Of a stretch of 64,000 nt of DNA, positions 38,848 to 49,223 are shown piece after piece. The position numbers and the translations under genes are program-made. The stretch lies in contig NC_135262.1 of assembly GCF_964204865.1 (NCBI RefSeq), forward strand, positions 7,440,001 to 7,504,000, in the 5' to 3' direction. The DNA comes from Styela clava. Lineage: Eukaryota > Chordata > Ascidiacea > Stolidobranchia > Styelidae. Position 1 is the stretch's first letter. Every line of letters starts with the position of its first letter. The notes under the pieces were generated by a model, which was not told the DNA's origin, searched no databases, and saw nothing but the letters and a program-made list of their open reading frames with translations.

Positions 38848-39919
38848 TTATTCAATTAGTCCTTTGGTTCTGTAAACTTCAATCAAAAGTTCCTTCATGT
38901 ATTCAATTTCTCTGGTAATCAGGGTTACTTTGTCATTCAGGGATTTGTTCTTTTCCTCTAACCCTGTTTGGTCACGGTAAATTACGTCCGCTTCTGCCCG
39001 TTTCTTTTCTCTGTACCGAGTGGCGGCATTCTTGTTTTGGGCTCGCTTGCGTTCCTTCTTTTCTTGGGTGGACAATGATTTTGTGGGCTTTGCCTTTCCA
39101 GTGCTCTTTTTCATGGGAGAAATTGGAGCTTCAACTGGTTGTATCAATAGGGCAGTTGGTTCAAGTACAACTTCTGTCAAAGTGGGTTCAGGGTGGATTG
39201 GAGATAATGCTGCGGAGGAGTCTGCGATTAGTGCTTGCTGTTCGGCTGTTTGCCAGAGCGATTCAATGAATGATAGATCTTCTTGAGAAACCTCTGGGAA
39301 AGACAAGAGATCAGAAACTGGCTCAGGACTGGGGGACACTTGCTCAGACAACACACTTCCAGGAGAGGGGACAGAGCCTTGAGAACCGATCCCCGAATCT
39401 GGGGAACTTGGAAACTGGTCGTCCTTCAGGAGTGCAGAACGGACAGTATCAAGAGGAAAATAAGACTCCTGTTTCAATTCGTTGAAAGAGCTTTCTATGT
39501 CTTTGTGCGAGTTCTGCTGACCACATAGTAGTGCCTCAAGATCGACACTGTCCTCGGAAAGGGGCAGATCTTCAAATAAAGAAAGGTCCCCCAAAGACCA
39601 TCCACTTGCATTCCCAGTGGGAACATCTGAAAACAAAGTATAAGATAAAAATAAGCAATATCAATTACACACCATTGTCACATAGAACATAAAGAGAATA
39701 CAAACCTGGTTGTGTGGTGATGAAGTCTTCTGAAAAAGCGCTGGGGGCGGTAGCGGTATATACATTGGCGGATAATTTTTCCGCCTTTTTTGTGACGTCA
39801 CTGCCAACGTCATGTTCCCAGTGCATACTGCACTGGTCCAACAAGAACCCCTCCAGGGGGTTCTGACCGTCGTAACTTTCGAAACTTAAATCCATAATGC
39901 TCGATTGTTGAGAAGCCAT
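38848..39919 (-). CDS. ATF4: ATF4-like basic leucine zipper transcription factor
   Basis: Two coding exons, 39919-39706 and 39626-38848, give 330 residues with a matched phase; the start has a strong context (AAGATGG). The C-terminus is a bZIP of ATF4/ATF5 type: basic region from residue 260, NKNAATRYREKKRAE from 269, then a zipper to the end with the family-like REIEYMKELL. The middle is acidic and Ser/Pro-rich and carries DSGIGS at 148-153, a canonical beta-TrCP phosphodegron; vertebrate ATF4 is degraded through DSGxxxS. In animals ATF4 is the effector of the integrated stress response. The leader contains uORFs arranged as in vertebrate ATF4 (separate entries). ATF5 is the main alternative; in invertebrates one gene usually stands for both. 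Confidence 0.88.
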
Positions 39920-40086
39920 CTTGGCTGGTTGAATGCAAAGTTAAGTGGAAGATGCCATTTTGAAGACTGAAATAAAAGTGAACAATGATTTAGGAAATTT
40001 ATGGAATAACTATGAATGAATATTTTATTAGATTTGATTACCTTAATGAAAACCATCGTGTCAGAATCTGGACACTTCGAAAACAT
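39886..40086 (-). promoter_or_regulatory. Overlapping uORF in the ATF4-like leader
   Basis: ATG at 40086 (a second in-frame ATG at 40056 has A at -3 and G at +4) reads through a predicted splice (40042 to 39966) and ends at TAA 39888-39886. It has 41 codons and overlaps the main ORF by 34 nt in another frame. It mirrors vertebrate ATF4 uORF2, which blocks the main start unless eIF2 activity is low. Confidence 0.6.
39941..39958 (-). promoter_or_regulatory. Five-codon uORF just before the ATF4-like start
   Basis: ATG GCA TCT TCC ACT TAA at 39958-39941, in a strong context (AAAATGG), ends 21 nt before the main ATG. It lies in the same leader exon. Confidence 0.5.
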
Positions 40087-40225
40087 AGAAGCTAAGTACT
40101 GAATTAGGGTAGTAACTACTGTCAAACAGTTAACTCAAGTTCGAATTTTTAGGATACGAAATCAATTTACTTATATAAAAATGTACTTACTACATAGTGC
40201 AGCACGTTTGTGATGCAGGCGCCAT
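40061..40225 (-). promoter_or_regulatory. Thirty-codon spliced uORF in the ATF4-like leader
   Basis: ATG at 40225 (AGAAATGG) runs through a predicted intron (exon end 40191, next exon 40118) to TGA at 40063-40061. Both splice sites fit GT-AG. The exact leader structure is inferred. Confidence 0.45.
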
Positions 40226-40238
40226 TTCTGATGCCTTT

Positions 40239-40250
40239 TTAAGCAGCCAT
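40239..40250 (-). promoter_or_regulatory. Three-codon uORF in the ATF4-like leader
   Basis: ATGGCTGCTTAA at 40250-40239 encodes Met-Ala-Ala. Mammalian ATF4 uORF1 is also three codons long and is the positive element that lets ribosomes resume scanning. It is about 330 nt upstream of the main ATG in genomic distance. Confidence 0.55.
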
Positions 40251-40289
40251 CCTGGACTGAATCGCAGATAAAAATTTCGTAGCAACTGT

Positions 40290-42124
40290 CAGAAAACACA
40301 AAAAGGAATGAAGTCCGTTAGTGATATTGCCAGCCCGCTCAATTACAAAACACACCCCCTCGAGCTATTTACGCCTCTTGTATTCATCCGCGTATCCGGG
40401 TGCATTGACAACCAAGCGCTATTGACATACTTGAGTGATTAACTCTTTGACTTCAACTCTAAAATTATTTCACACTAATACCATCATGATTTTGAACAAT
40501 ACGGTTAAAAAATGGGTTGAATAAGGGAACGATATTCGGTTAATATAGCCTGTGGAACTATTTACTCGTTGCGTAGGAAAATATTTCTTATTGACTTCAG
40601 TTCCGTCTGATGCAACACAGCCAGACAATCACGCGCTCGGGGCGTGATCAACTCGTGGTTAAACATTTCCGGGAAAGTGACGCATAGCGATATTTTGATT
40701 CTAAAATAACAGTGACGTTCATGCCTTGAATAAGTAAGAAAACCTCGTATTGTTTCGATATAAACTGAGAATAAAGCGACACTGAAAAGTTTTATTATAT
40801 AATAGCCGAGTCATTCAAAAATTACAGGATGAAGAATTTTTCAAAAAGCGATTTTATAAAAATTGTTACGAATATAAATGATCATAACTCCCCCCCCCCA
40901 AATACTGTAACTATTAACTTCAATAACACATATGTCAATGGAAATAGTGTTCTAATAATAAAACTTGTAGTCAAATTCTAATATTGGCGCTTTCGTGCGG
41001 TGATCCTTTGAGTTGTAAAACAGCCGAAGGCTTTTCGTGACAAGCGAAAACCATAAGAAAGCGATTCGTTCATTTCCCGTGGAAATTATTTGGAGAAAGC
41101 AGTTTATATACAAATTTTCCCTCAGCCCGAATTCGCTGAAACCTATAAAGCACGTGAATCACGAATCAGAAAGTACTGATTTAATTCTTAATAACTTGTT
41201 GTTTTTGCCTTTAAGAGCGTTCAGCAGGCTATTTCGAGTAGTTACGCAGTCTATTGAATCTATTTTTATTAATTCAAACTTGCCTTATGATGAATATAGC
41301 TGTTTAGACTGCCAACCTGAGTAACTCAGGCGTTTGTGATGAAAATAAGATATTCCGATCATCGCTTCGTCTTGATAGTCCTCTATGCTGATTATACGCT
41401 GGAATAATATACCAAACATTGTTATTTGCTTTCTTTCGAGCCAATCTATAACTTGAAACTGATAACATTTTAAGTATATCAATCTCATTTACTTCCTTAC
41501 TTGTTAGGCTGCAGTCGAACGAATGTGAGTATTTACAACACCAGCGATTTAAAATATGATTTGTTGCGCCATTATTGCTAAGAAGGAAATACGGGCTGGG
41601 CTGTATATATGCGTTCTTGTTGCATCATACCTACCATCATCGTGTCTTCTGAGTACGTTTTCTCTTATCGTGTGGGTTTTTCAATGCGTAGTGATTTAAT
41701 GAGTAGTGGCTGGTCTTATTATTAAGTAATAATAATGAATATAAATTGCATATTGTTGTTTTGGTTCAACTGTGGCAATGGTTTATAAAATAGCCGTGCA
41801 ATTTTAGTTTATTTTCAAAGCTTCTAATAGAAGATTTTTATTGTGTCCAATATTCTACATCTGTACGTTTTAAGTAGCCTACATACACCGGGTAAATAAG
41901 TTGCCTAAGGGGCAAGATAAAAGGAACCCGAAAAAGATAATTAAATACCGCCTGCTAATACAGTAACGGCGAACATGCCTAACAATAACATGATATTGAA
42001 AACGTCCACCAATATGACCACGTGTCGTTCATTTACATTAAACAATTGAGCGCTATAAAGTATAAACTGACCCAACCAATATAAAAACGTTCATTTTTGA
42101 CGTATCTAGAGATGTATCGGTATC
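40290..42124. other. Intergenic region upstream of the ATF4-like gene
   Basis: About 1.8 kb. The proximal part should hold the promoter of the ATF4-like gene; a pyrimidine tract ending TTTTCTGACAG (minus) near 40287 may be another 3' splice site. No further gene is visible. At about 42107 a TATCGGTATCGGCC stretch begins, whose inverted counterpart (ACCGATACC) appears at 43.43-43.46 kb, suggesting an older element that encloses the hAT copy. Confidence 0.35.
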
Positions 42125-42129
42125 GGCCA

Positions 42130-43385
42130 CTTTTTCGGTATCGACCAACTGCCCAATCTCCCGCAGGCTTCCCATTCCGACCGACTGCCTATTCACCCTT
42201 CACCTTCTATCACAGGGGTGTCAAACTTGCGGCCCCAGAGAACTTCCAATGCGGCTCTCGAACGCCTAATAATAATTGCAATATTTTGTGAGTTTTTTTA
42301 TTCAAGTGTAGGCAAATACATGTTTCAATCTTTTAAAGTGAAATTTATTATTCACACAGCAAAGGACAATTTAGTTCTAGAAAATTGAATTTTTTTTTAT
42401 TTGACCCAATTATTGATATACACACCTCAAGCTAGCAAATGAATACTTGAAAAATAAAACACTTCAGCGATAAATGAAACGCAAAGTAAATGAAGAAGGT
42501 TACATTTTCGAAGAAGAATGGGTGTTGGCAATAGAATGGCAATATTTCAACATTTCATATTTCAAGCACATTGTTCAATTTGTCACATTTCCATCAGTAC
42601 AATAAAAAAAAATATAAAAATAAGTAGACAATATCAGAATAAGCTCAGCAGCCAATACGACAAATTTAAAGATCAACTTCGAACAGAAATTTTTTATGTG
42701 TTTGTATATTCTTATAAGTATACAACTACCTAGTTACTAAAAATCAATATCAATCAAAATTCAAGCGGTCGCATGCCACGTAATTGTAGGAAATGTCTCT
42801 TTAATTAGAGTTGGTACTGTAAAATCATCTCAGCCTGCTAAGCTGGTCACAAAAGAGATGCCAAACGTCAGGACATAAGTAATAAAAAGCATTGAGTTTA
42901 TTCTGTAGTTTTTTTTGTAAATTTCATTGTCCATATATCCAGATTAAGTCATTTTTAGTGTATGTAATATTCTTTACTTATCAGAACATTGTTCAAAAAT
43001 ATTTTGGATAGTTGTACATAAAAATCTATGATTTTTTTGTAATAAATCACAATAATAGTGAAATGCAAAAATTAATATGTAAATGGCATTTAAAGTTTAA
43101 CAAAACTTCATTTGGCTGTTTAATTGCATCACAACATATGTCACAATCTACACCTATCTAAAAATATGCATCAAGTATACATTATCAAAATATAGCAGAA
43201 AACGGTTTGTTGCCCTTTGCACAATTCCCAAAATGCAATGCGGCCCTCGAAAACCCACGGGTTTGACACCCCTGTTCTATCATACACCTGCTGCTCTATC
43301 TCCCTGAGCCTTCCTATATTTGACCGACTTCCCTATCTCCCTCGGCTTTTCTACCCTCGACCCACTGACCTGACAGTAGAAGATA
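42130..43385 (+). repeat. CT-rich minisatellite, about 36-bp unit, split by a hAT element
   Basis: Units such as CGACCAACTGCCCAATCTCC with GCAGGCTTCCCATTC recur at 42137-42212 and, after the inserted element, at 43283-43385 (CTCCCTCGGCTTTTCTACCC, TCGACCCACTG). The same repeat is found in the reverse orientation at 49725-50110. Confidence 0.65.
42205..43282. mobile_element. hAT-type non-autonomous element, 1062 bp, with 8-bp duplication
   Basis: Element 42213-43274 begins CAGGGGTGTCAAACTTGCGG and ends GGGTTTGACACCCCTG, inverted termini of hAT type. The 8-bp target duplication ttctatca is exact at 42205-42212 and 43275-43282. There is no transposase ORF. It was inserted into the CT-rich minisatellite. 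Confidence 0.9.
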
Positions 43386-43519
43386 TTTTTCATATTTCAC
43401 CTAGCATAAAAAAAAAATTGAAATACCGATACCAACACACGACAATACTAACCGATACCAAATACCGATAACAACAACACTTATTCTAATCTAAAGTTAG
43501 GGTGTCACTTTTCTCGCCT

Positions 43520-43522
43520 CTT

Positions 43523-43532
<10 letters not shown>
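43520..43532. repeat. Target-site duplication, 3' side of the LINE
   Basis: cttaagggatttt here and at 49257-49269. The last four T could belong to the poly(T), so the duplication is 9-13 bp. Removing the element rebuilds a continuous site. Confidence 0.85.

Positions 43533-43569
<37 letters not shown>
43529..43569 (-). other. Poly(A) tail of the LINE (poly-T on the plus strand)
   Basis: Forty-one uninterrupted T on the plus strand, directly after the target duplication (the first few are shared with it). Such a long pure tract marks a recent insertion. Confidence 0.85.
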
Positions 43570-43724
43570 CTTTTTGCGGATCAGAAATTTTTTCAAACTC
43601 GGATCAGTGTCTTAGAGACACGTCATATCCGAGCCATAAAGGTATATCGCCTCGTAAGCATATTACTGCATGCAGTAATCATCTACTTCTGGAGGCTTCG
43701 GTATGTGCCAAGCACCAAAAGAGC

Positions 43725-43890
43725 ACAGACTTTCGCCCCGGGGTTTTTGTATATGCTATGTGTAGCACAGCATAACTTTCACCCAAGGCTTCCGCCTATG
43801 CCATACGGGGCACAGCACAACTTCCACCACCCGGCTTCCGTACATACCGCGTACAGGACGCAGCGTGACTTCCACCGCGAGGCTCCCGAT
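43725..43890 (-). repeat. Tandem repeats in the LINE 3' UTR, about 45-48-bp unit
   Basis: Three to four diverged units on the plus strand run CTTTCGCCCCGG, CTTTCACCCAAGGC, CTTCCACCACCCGGC, CTTCCACCGCGAGGC, each followed by a GTATATGC/CTATGCC/ACATACC and GGCACAGC-type stretch. They lie 3' of ORF2. Confidence 0.6.
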
Positions 43891-44008
43891 TCATCACATC
43901 CGCTTATATTGGATGGTATTAACAAGGCTAAAAAATAGGCGGTTTTGACATTGTGTTCGGTCTACCATTTGTGGTGGCTGGAGAAACTCCATCATTCTTT
44001 TTAAAATG

Positions 44009-47000
44009 TTACGTCGAGGAATACCCGTTTAGTATTTCTTTCCAATTTGTCCTGAGTCCGAGAAATTGTATATCTTGGAATTTGTATTCCATTATAAAAA
44101 GGAATTCTGCAATTTTTAGTGTTATCGCTGTTACTATATTTTTATCAGTGGGGGCCAAATACCTGTTTCCTATGTCTAGCTGGACCTTCAGTTTCATTAC
44201 AATGTTTTTTAGGATGACGAAACATTTTGTAACCAGTATTCTGTGCAAACCATTGTAGCTGTTATAGTATATGTGCTCCTTTGACACCGTGATGGGATTG
44301 CTAAGAAGGCTGTTTAGGATCTCGGTAATTTCTGCAATATATGCCGTTATTATACTACATTGGAAAAATAGATGGTTGGTGCTATCAGACGCAATTTTAC
44401 AGAACTTGCAGTTCATAATTTTTAAGATTCCAGTTGGTCCAAATCTAAGAGTTGTTCCTTTTAATCTATCCCCAAAAAAATAGCCTTCCCGTGCAATTCG
44501 ATAGGAGCAGACTCGTTCCGCGTTTGTATAATAGGAACGATCATCTCTTTGTAAAAGATGAATCTCCTCCCAATTGATGGTATCTTGTCGCTGGTCTAAA
44601 CAGTTTTCTTTAAGTTTTAGATAAATGTCTCTGTGTTTGACTATTTCCCATTCATCGTGCGAAAAGTTCACCGATCGAAAAATTTCTAGTATGTATGTCC
44701 AATATGCAGGTACTGAGATATCGTGAGGCATCGAATTACTGTACAACTCCTTATTTACGATCTTTATTTTTGAGCCCAAAGAATACAGGGCTTCGAAATG
44801 CCAAAATTGGTCAAGATTACTACCGCTCACGAGTGTCTTCAATTTTTCTACAAGACAGGCTTCTACTTTTGCTTTCATGTTAGTCATGTTAATTCCACCC
44901 TGATTCCAAGGTAATTGCATCTTCTTCCTATTGATTGATTCTATTTTTTCCGGGAACCACAAAAATTTGAAAATTAATTTTTGAAATGTTTTTATATTTC
45001 CCATTGGCATTGTTTTCACCTTCGCGTGGAATAGTATTACCGACATGATTAAAGAATTAATAACCACCGATTTTCCATACCACGTCATCCGCCGAGATTT
45101 TATATAGTTTAGTGTCCGAGATAATTTACGTTCGAGTTCGTCCCACATTTTGGCCGGTCGCTTTTGTCCAAAGTTTACTCCCAATATTTTGACGTCATCT
45201 TTAATATATTGTCCATATGAAGAGTTGCACATTAAAATTTGAGAAGGTTTCGTTATACATAGGAACTCGGTTTTCTGTTTGTTAATTTTTTGACCGGATG
45301 CGAGCTGAAAATTGCGTAGTTCCTGGAAAATTTCATTTATTGATATATGGTTTGCTACTGTAAAAGTTAAATCGTCAGCGTATTGGTCTAATTTGTGTTC
45401 GCACTTACCCAGTTTGATACCGTGGATGTTTGTATTCATCTGCACAGATCTTGCCAGGGGCTCGACGCTTATTGCATAGAGCAACATACTCAAGGGACAT
45501 CCCTGTCTTATGCCCCGCTTTATGGTGATTGCATTTGTCATCTTACCGTTTACATCGATGCAGGATTTAATATCAAGATACATATTTTGAATGACATTAC
45601 GAAACTTGCTTCCGAGCCCAATTTGTTTCAGAATGCTAAATAAAAAGTCATGGTCGACGTTATCAAACGCTTTTAAATTGTCAATTAGGACTATTGTACC
45701 GGGGATGTTTTTCTTTTTACAGTACCGTATGATAGCGTCGGTATTATAATGTACGTCGGACATACTTCTGTGGGTAAGCGAACATTTTTGGGATGAACTG
45801 ATTATTTTAGACATGATTGGTTCCAGACGTTTAACTATAATTTTCGAAATAATTTTATAATCCATATTTAAAGTTGTAATGGGTCGCCAGTTCTTTAGAT
45901 CGGTTTCGTCGTCTTTTTTATATAGGAGCTTGACTTTAGATAATGTTGAGGATTGTGGAAATGGGCCAAACGAGAAGACATTGTTAACAAGTTGTGTAAA
46001 CTGCGTTTTGATTATATTCCAAAAAGTTACGTAAAATTCTTTGCTGAATCCATCAATCCCAGGAGACTTGTTATTTTGAAGTGATTTAATTGCATTATAG
46101 ATCTCGTCGCTGGTGATAGGGTGTTCCAAAATAGCGTTTTCCTCTTCCGATATTTGAGTGGAGCTCATCAGGGATAAGTAATGTTGTTGGTGTTGTTCGA
46201 TGACTTCATGTTTTTCTCCCCATAGATTGCGATAGAAGCCTTCCACTAGTGACATAATTTCATCTTGATTGCTGACAATATCATTGTTTTGTGTTTTTAG
46301 CCTTTCAATTGTGGTCTTTTTAGCTCGTTGTTTAATTCTTGCGTAGAAGGTTTTTGTAGGCTTCTCGCCGTGCTCAAAATCATTAATGTTTGCCATTAAT
46401 ACATCTAGTTTAATTCGCTCATTCTGTAGATGTTTTAGTTGTAGTCTCAAGTTTTCGATTCTTAATGTATTTACCTTTTTTCCTTCATTAATGAGTTTGT
46501 CCAAAATGTTACGTAGTTGAGTTTTTTTGTTGTTTTTAACTTTTGCGACGGATATGGAGTACGCTACTGTATCTTTTTTAATTCTACGCTTAACGTTATC
46601 CCACCAGTCTTGGATTTTGTCGAAACCTTCCAACTCGGTAAGGGCAGATTCGTAGGAATTCTTTATAATGTTGATGTACGTATTATCATCATATATTGAT
46701 AAATTGTTCCTCCAAGTCCCTTTTCCCCAACGGACTTTTTTAGTTTGCTCCAATTTAATGGACGGACAGAGCACATGGTCGGAAACAGTGTTTATTGCGT
46801 AGCCTATATTCGAGATTATGTGTTCCATGTTTGGCGAATTATAAATATTGTCAATTCTGCGTCCTTGTAATCCGGCAATATACGTGAAGGTTTGTTTTTT
46901 GGGGTATTTCTTCCGGAAAGTGTCAGATATATTATTAGTTTGAATAAAGTTTCGAAAAATTTTACTGGGGGGCCGAAGTTTGAAATTTCTTGTAATCCTA

Positions 47001-47482
47001 CAGTCTATTGGGTCTAAGATAAGATTGAAATCTCCTACTATTAGGAAGTCATGAAAAACGCAGTAGTGAGTCAAAATATTCACCAGCTGTTTATAAAATT
47101 CTGTTTTCACAGGTCCATCTTGGGCAGGGCTATATACATTAAATATTTTTATTATCTGATTGTCTACCAGAATTTCAGTACTATCACACCGGTGTTGTAT
47201 GTGTATAGTATATGCTGGGGAGGGTATTGTATTTTCAGTTCTGACTAGTATTGTCGTTCCTTGTCTAAATTGTGTATCATGTTTTTCCAGTTTGTCCAGG
47301 GTGTTAAAAAAAATATTATACCCTAAGTCATTCGCCCAACGTTCTACAAGTAATTTGTCTAATCTGTGCGCTTCTTGTAGACACAAGACATTAGGTTTTT
47401 CATTTTCAATGAAAATTTTGAGACTGTTCAGATGGTGTTGGACGCCATTCGCGTTTAGTGAGATTAGGCTTATCTCATCCAT
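44009..47482 (-). CDS. LINE ORF2: APE endonuclease - reverse transcriptase
   Basis: 1157 residues, intact. The N-terminal apurinic endonuclease has its key motifs: LNANG (Asn10), LQEAH (Glu37), VGDFN, and SDH near residue 235. The reverse transcriptase spans about 480-760: motif A LIDNLKAFDNVDHDF, RQGCPLS, and YADD near residue 701. A C-terminal zinc knuckle CKFC-x8-H-x4-C lies near 1030. These are the parts needed for nicking the target and copying RNA by target-primed reverse transcription. ORF2 starts 101 nt after the ORF1 stop, so it is probably translated by re-initiation or a similar route. Confidence 0.95.
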   Translation of the reverse strand: MDEISLISLNANGVQHHLNSLKIFIENEKPNVLCLQEAHRLDKLLVERWANDLGYNIFFNTLDKLEKHDTQFRQGTTILVRTENTIPSPAYTIHIQHRCDSTEILVDNQIIKIFNVYSPAQDGPVKTEFYKQLVNILTHYCVFHDFLIVGDFNLILDPIDCRITRNFKLRPPSKIFRNFIQTNNISDTFRKKYPKKQTFTYIAGLQGRRIDNIYNSPNMEHIISNIGYAINTVSDHVLCPSIKLEQTKKVRWGKGTWRNNLSIYDDNTYINIIKNSYESALTELEGFDKIQDWWDNVKRRIKKDTVAYSISVAKVKNNKKTQLRNILDKLINEGKKVNTLRIENLRLQLKHLQNERIKLDVLMANINDFEHGEKPTKTFYARIKQRAKKTTIERLKTQNNDIVSNQDEIMSLVEGFYRNLWGEKHEVIEQHQQHYLSLMSSTQISEEENAILEHPITSDEIYNAIKSLQNNKSPGIDGFSKEFYVTFWNIIKTQFTQLVNNVFSFGPFPQSSTLSKVKLLYKKDDETDLKNWRPITTLNMDYKIISKIIVKRLEPIMSKIISSSQKCSLTHRSMSDVHYNTDAIIRYCKKKNIPGTIVLIDNLKAFDNVDHDFLFSILKQIGLGSKFRNVIQNMYLDIKSCIDVNGKMTNAITIKRGIRQGCPLSMLLYAISVEPLARSVQMNTNIHGIKLGKCEHKLDQYADDLTFTVANHISINEIFQELRNFQLASGQKINKQKTEFLCITKPSQILMCNSSYGQYIKDDVKILGVNFGQKRPAKMWDELERKLSRTLNYIKSRRMTWYGKSVVINSLIMSVILFHAKVKTMPMGNIKTFQKLIFKFLWFPEKIESINRKKMQLPWNQGGINMTNMKAKVEACLVEKLKTLVSGSNLDQFWHFEALYSLGSKIKIVNKELYSNSMPHDISVPAYWTYILEIFRSVNFSHDEWEIVKHRDIYLKLKENCLDQRQDTINWEEIHLLQRDDRSYYTNAERVCSYRIAREGYFFGDRLKGTTLRFGPTGILKIMNCKFCKIASDSTNHLFFQCSIITAYIAEITEILNSLLSNPITVSKEHIYYNSYNGLHRILVTKCFVILKNIVMKLKVQLDIGNRYLAPTDKNIVTAITLKIAEFLFIMEYKFQDIQFLGLRTNWKEILNGYSST

Positions 47483-47583
47483 GACTTATAGAATTGGGTA
47501 TATAAACAGATATATTTTAGGCTAATACTTGTGGTGAACAGGTAAATACTCATAGAAACTTGCAGAAAAAAAGTCAACTCACA

Positions 47584-49059
47584 TCATTTTTTCTTTTTTC
47601 CAGCTCCAGTAGTTCCCTTGTCCCAAGAAGACTCTGAGGATGTTGTATCCTTTCTATATCTTTTATTATTATAATCCTTCTTTTCCATAATTGACTCATT
47701 TAAGTCCATCTTTGGTATGTGAGGTAGGGGTCTGTTTCCTTCTAAATTTGCTGGGGCTGACCACACTTCTTGTGGGGAGGCAGAGAACAAGGACGATGTT
47801 GTGTCATGTCGTTCTATGTTGTTGATCATCACCTTCACATACGCCCCGCCCTTTGATGGTGGATTATAGGGCGTATTGCCGATTGTTGATGTTTCCTTCA
47901 ATCGTGGGGTAGGTCTGGTGTTAATTGATTTCGACGGTGTCTTGCTAATTGGGCTTAATATATTGTCACATTCTGACCAATTCGATGTTTCTCCTAATTG
48001 GTTTGGTGATGAGTCTACTGCCGAGGATGAGAATTCCGAAGTGTCTAATTGTGTGGGCTCTTGATTTTCTTCCAATTGTGTCATACTTTTTTTTTGTTTT
48101 GGTTCTACGTTTTGTTTTTGGTCATCTGTATTTTCCGGTTCAATGATTTGTCGTTCGTTTACCCGATGGTTGTTCGGTAACTCGTAATCTATATGAGAGG
48201 TTTCCACGTTTGTGTCTATTTCGGGCGACTGTGTGTTTAGAGTCGCGTCTTGTATAGGACCATTGCCTTGTGTAGGTTGTTGGTTAGTTCTTGGTATGTT
48301 TTGAACAGTAGGGGGTTGTTCTCTCCTTCTGGGGGCGGACCATGCATTACTAGGGTTGCGCTGGAGTGTAGGATATTCTATTTTTCGCTGATCGCAATTC
48401 CTCTGAATGTGGCCAGGTTTTTTGCAGTGTCTGCAAACGGGCTCATTCTCACATTCAGTGAAAATGTGACCCGTTTCCAGACATCTGCCACACGTTGGTG
48501 TGTACATCTCCCTTGGGAGGAAGGTTTTACAAATTCTACCGTCGATGGTGACAAAAGCTGGCAATCTTTCCTTTTTAAAATCATCCATCAGGAAGGATGT
48601 ATATCCATTGTAAATTGCACTGCCCCTGTAGTAGTTTCTGACGGCACTTCGGATTTTACCACACCCAAGATTGTTTACGATTGCTGCGGCCTTAGAGAAG
48701 GTCGTTTCGTAGAAGATTCCTCTGATGGAAATACGCACTGGTGGCTTGTTAGGCAACGTAACTTCTATTGATGTTCCCTCTGATTTAATCGATCCACCGG
48801 TAGCCTCAAGGAAATCGTCCCGGCAGCTTTTCCCAGCTTTTTCGGCAAAAGAGAGTAGCCAAGTTCCTCTTCGGCTTTCAAATAACCCTCTAATTTGGTC
48901 GCAATAGTTTTGAGTTACTTCATTTTCCTTTAGTATGTCCATCAAAGAAGAGAATTCCAGGTCCTGATTAGTCTTCAAATAAACTGTAAGCGGTTGCGTA
49001 TTTGCTTGTGAGTTTGTTAATTCCGATGGCTGTGCTGCTGCGGCGGCGGAGTAGTCCAT
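47584..49059 (-). CDS. LINE ORF1: CCHC zinc-knuckle RNA-binding protein
   Basis: 491 residues from the ATG at 49059 (AAAATGG, strong context); the frame is open about 22 codons further upstream without an ATG. An Ala-rich N-terminus is followed by a folded part (about residues 28-185) and two adjacent CCHC knuckles at 190-203 and 209-222, CGRC-x4-H-x4-C and CRHC-x4-H-x4-C. The C-terminal half is polar, low-complexity and ends KGTTGAGKKKK. ORF1 proteins of the Tx1/L1 branch coat the element RNA; the twin knuckles are characteristic of Tx1-like ORF1. Confidence 0.88.
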   Translation of the reverse strand: MDYSAAAAAQPSELTNSQANTQPLTVYLKTNQDLEFSSLMDILKENEVTQNYCDQIRGLFESRRGTWLLSFAEKAGKSCRDDFLEATGGSIKSEGTSIEVTLPNKPPVRISIRGIFYETTFSKAAAIVNNLGCGKIRSAVRNYYRGSAIYNGYTSFLMDDFKKERLPAFVTIDGRICKTFLPREMYTPTCGRCLETGHIFTECENEPVCRHCKKPGHIQRNCDQRKIEYPTLQRNPSNAWSAPRRREQPPTVQNIPRTNQQPTQGNGPIQDATLNTQSPEIDTNVETSHIDYELPNNHRVNERQIIEPENTDDQKQNVEPKQKKSMTQLEENQEPTQLDTSEFSSSAVDSSPNQLGETSNWSECDNILSPISKTPSKSINTRPTPRLKETSTIGNTPYNPPSKGGAYVKVMINNIERHDTTSSLFSASPQEVWSAPANLEGNRPLPHIPKMDLNESIMEKKDYNNKRYRKDTTSSESSWDKGTTGAGKKKK

Positions 49060-49223
49060 TTTGGAGTATATTCCAGGTAGTTTAGTATCCGAAGTGTTTC
49101 GCTGACTTACTAATCTCGATAGCACTCGGCTTTCCTCAATAAAGCTGATGGTGAGGCCCCTAAATAAAAAACACGACGGGAAGGGCCTTTCCCAAATCTA
49201 GACCTAATTAAACAGCGAACAAT
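49060..49223 (-). other. 5' UTR of the LINE downstream of the U2 head
   Basis: After the U2 match the sense strand continues ATTGTTCGCTGTTTAATTAG, which only loosely resembles downstream U2 (TGTTC, GTTTAAT). It contains a potential hairpin GGGAAAGGCCCTTCCC. It leads into ORF1. Confidence 0.6.

Noticed and set aside
39886-40125. Single unspliced 79-codon frame upstream of ATF4
   Set aside because: It lacks an ATG at its left end and spans a predicted intron (40041-39967); only the part from ATG 40086 is kept, as a spliced uORF.
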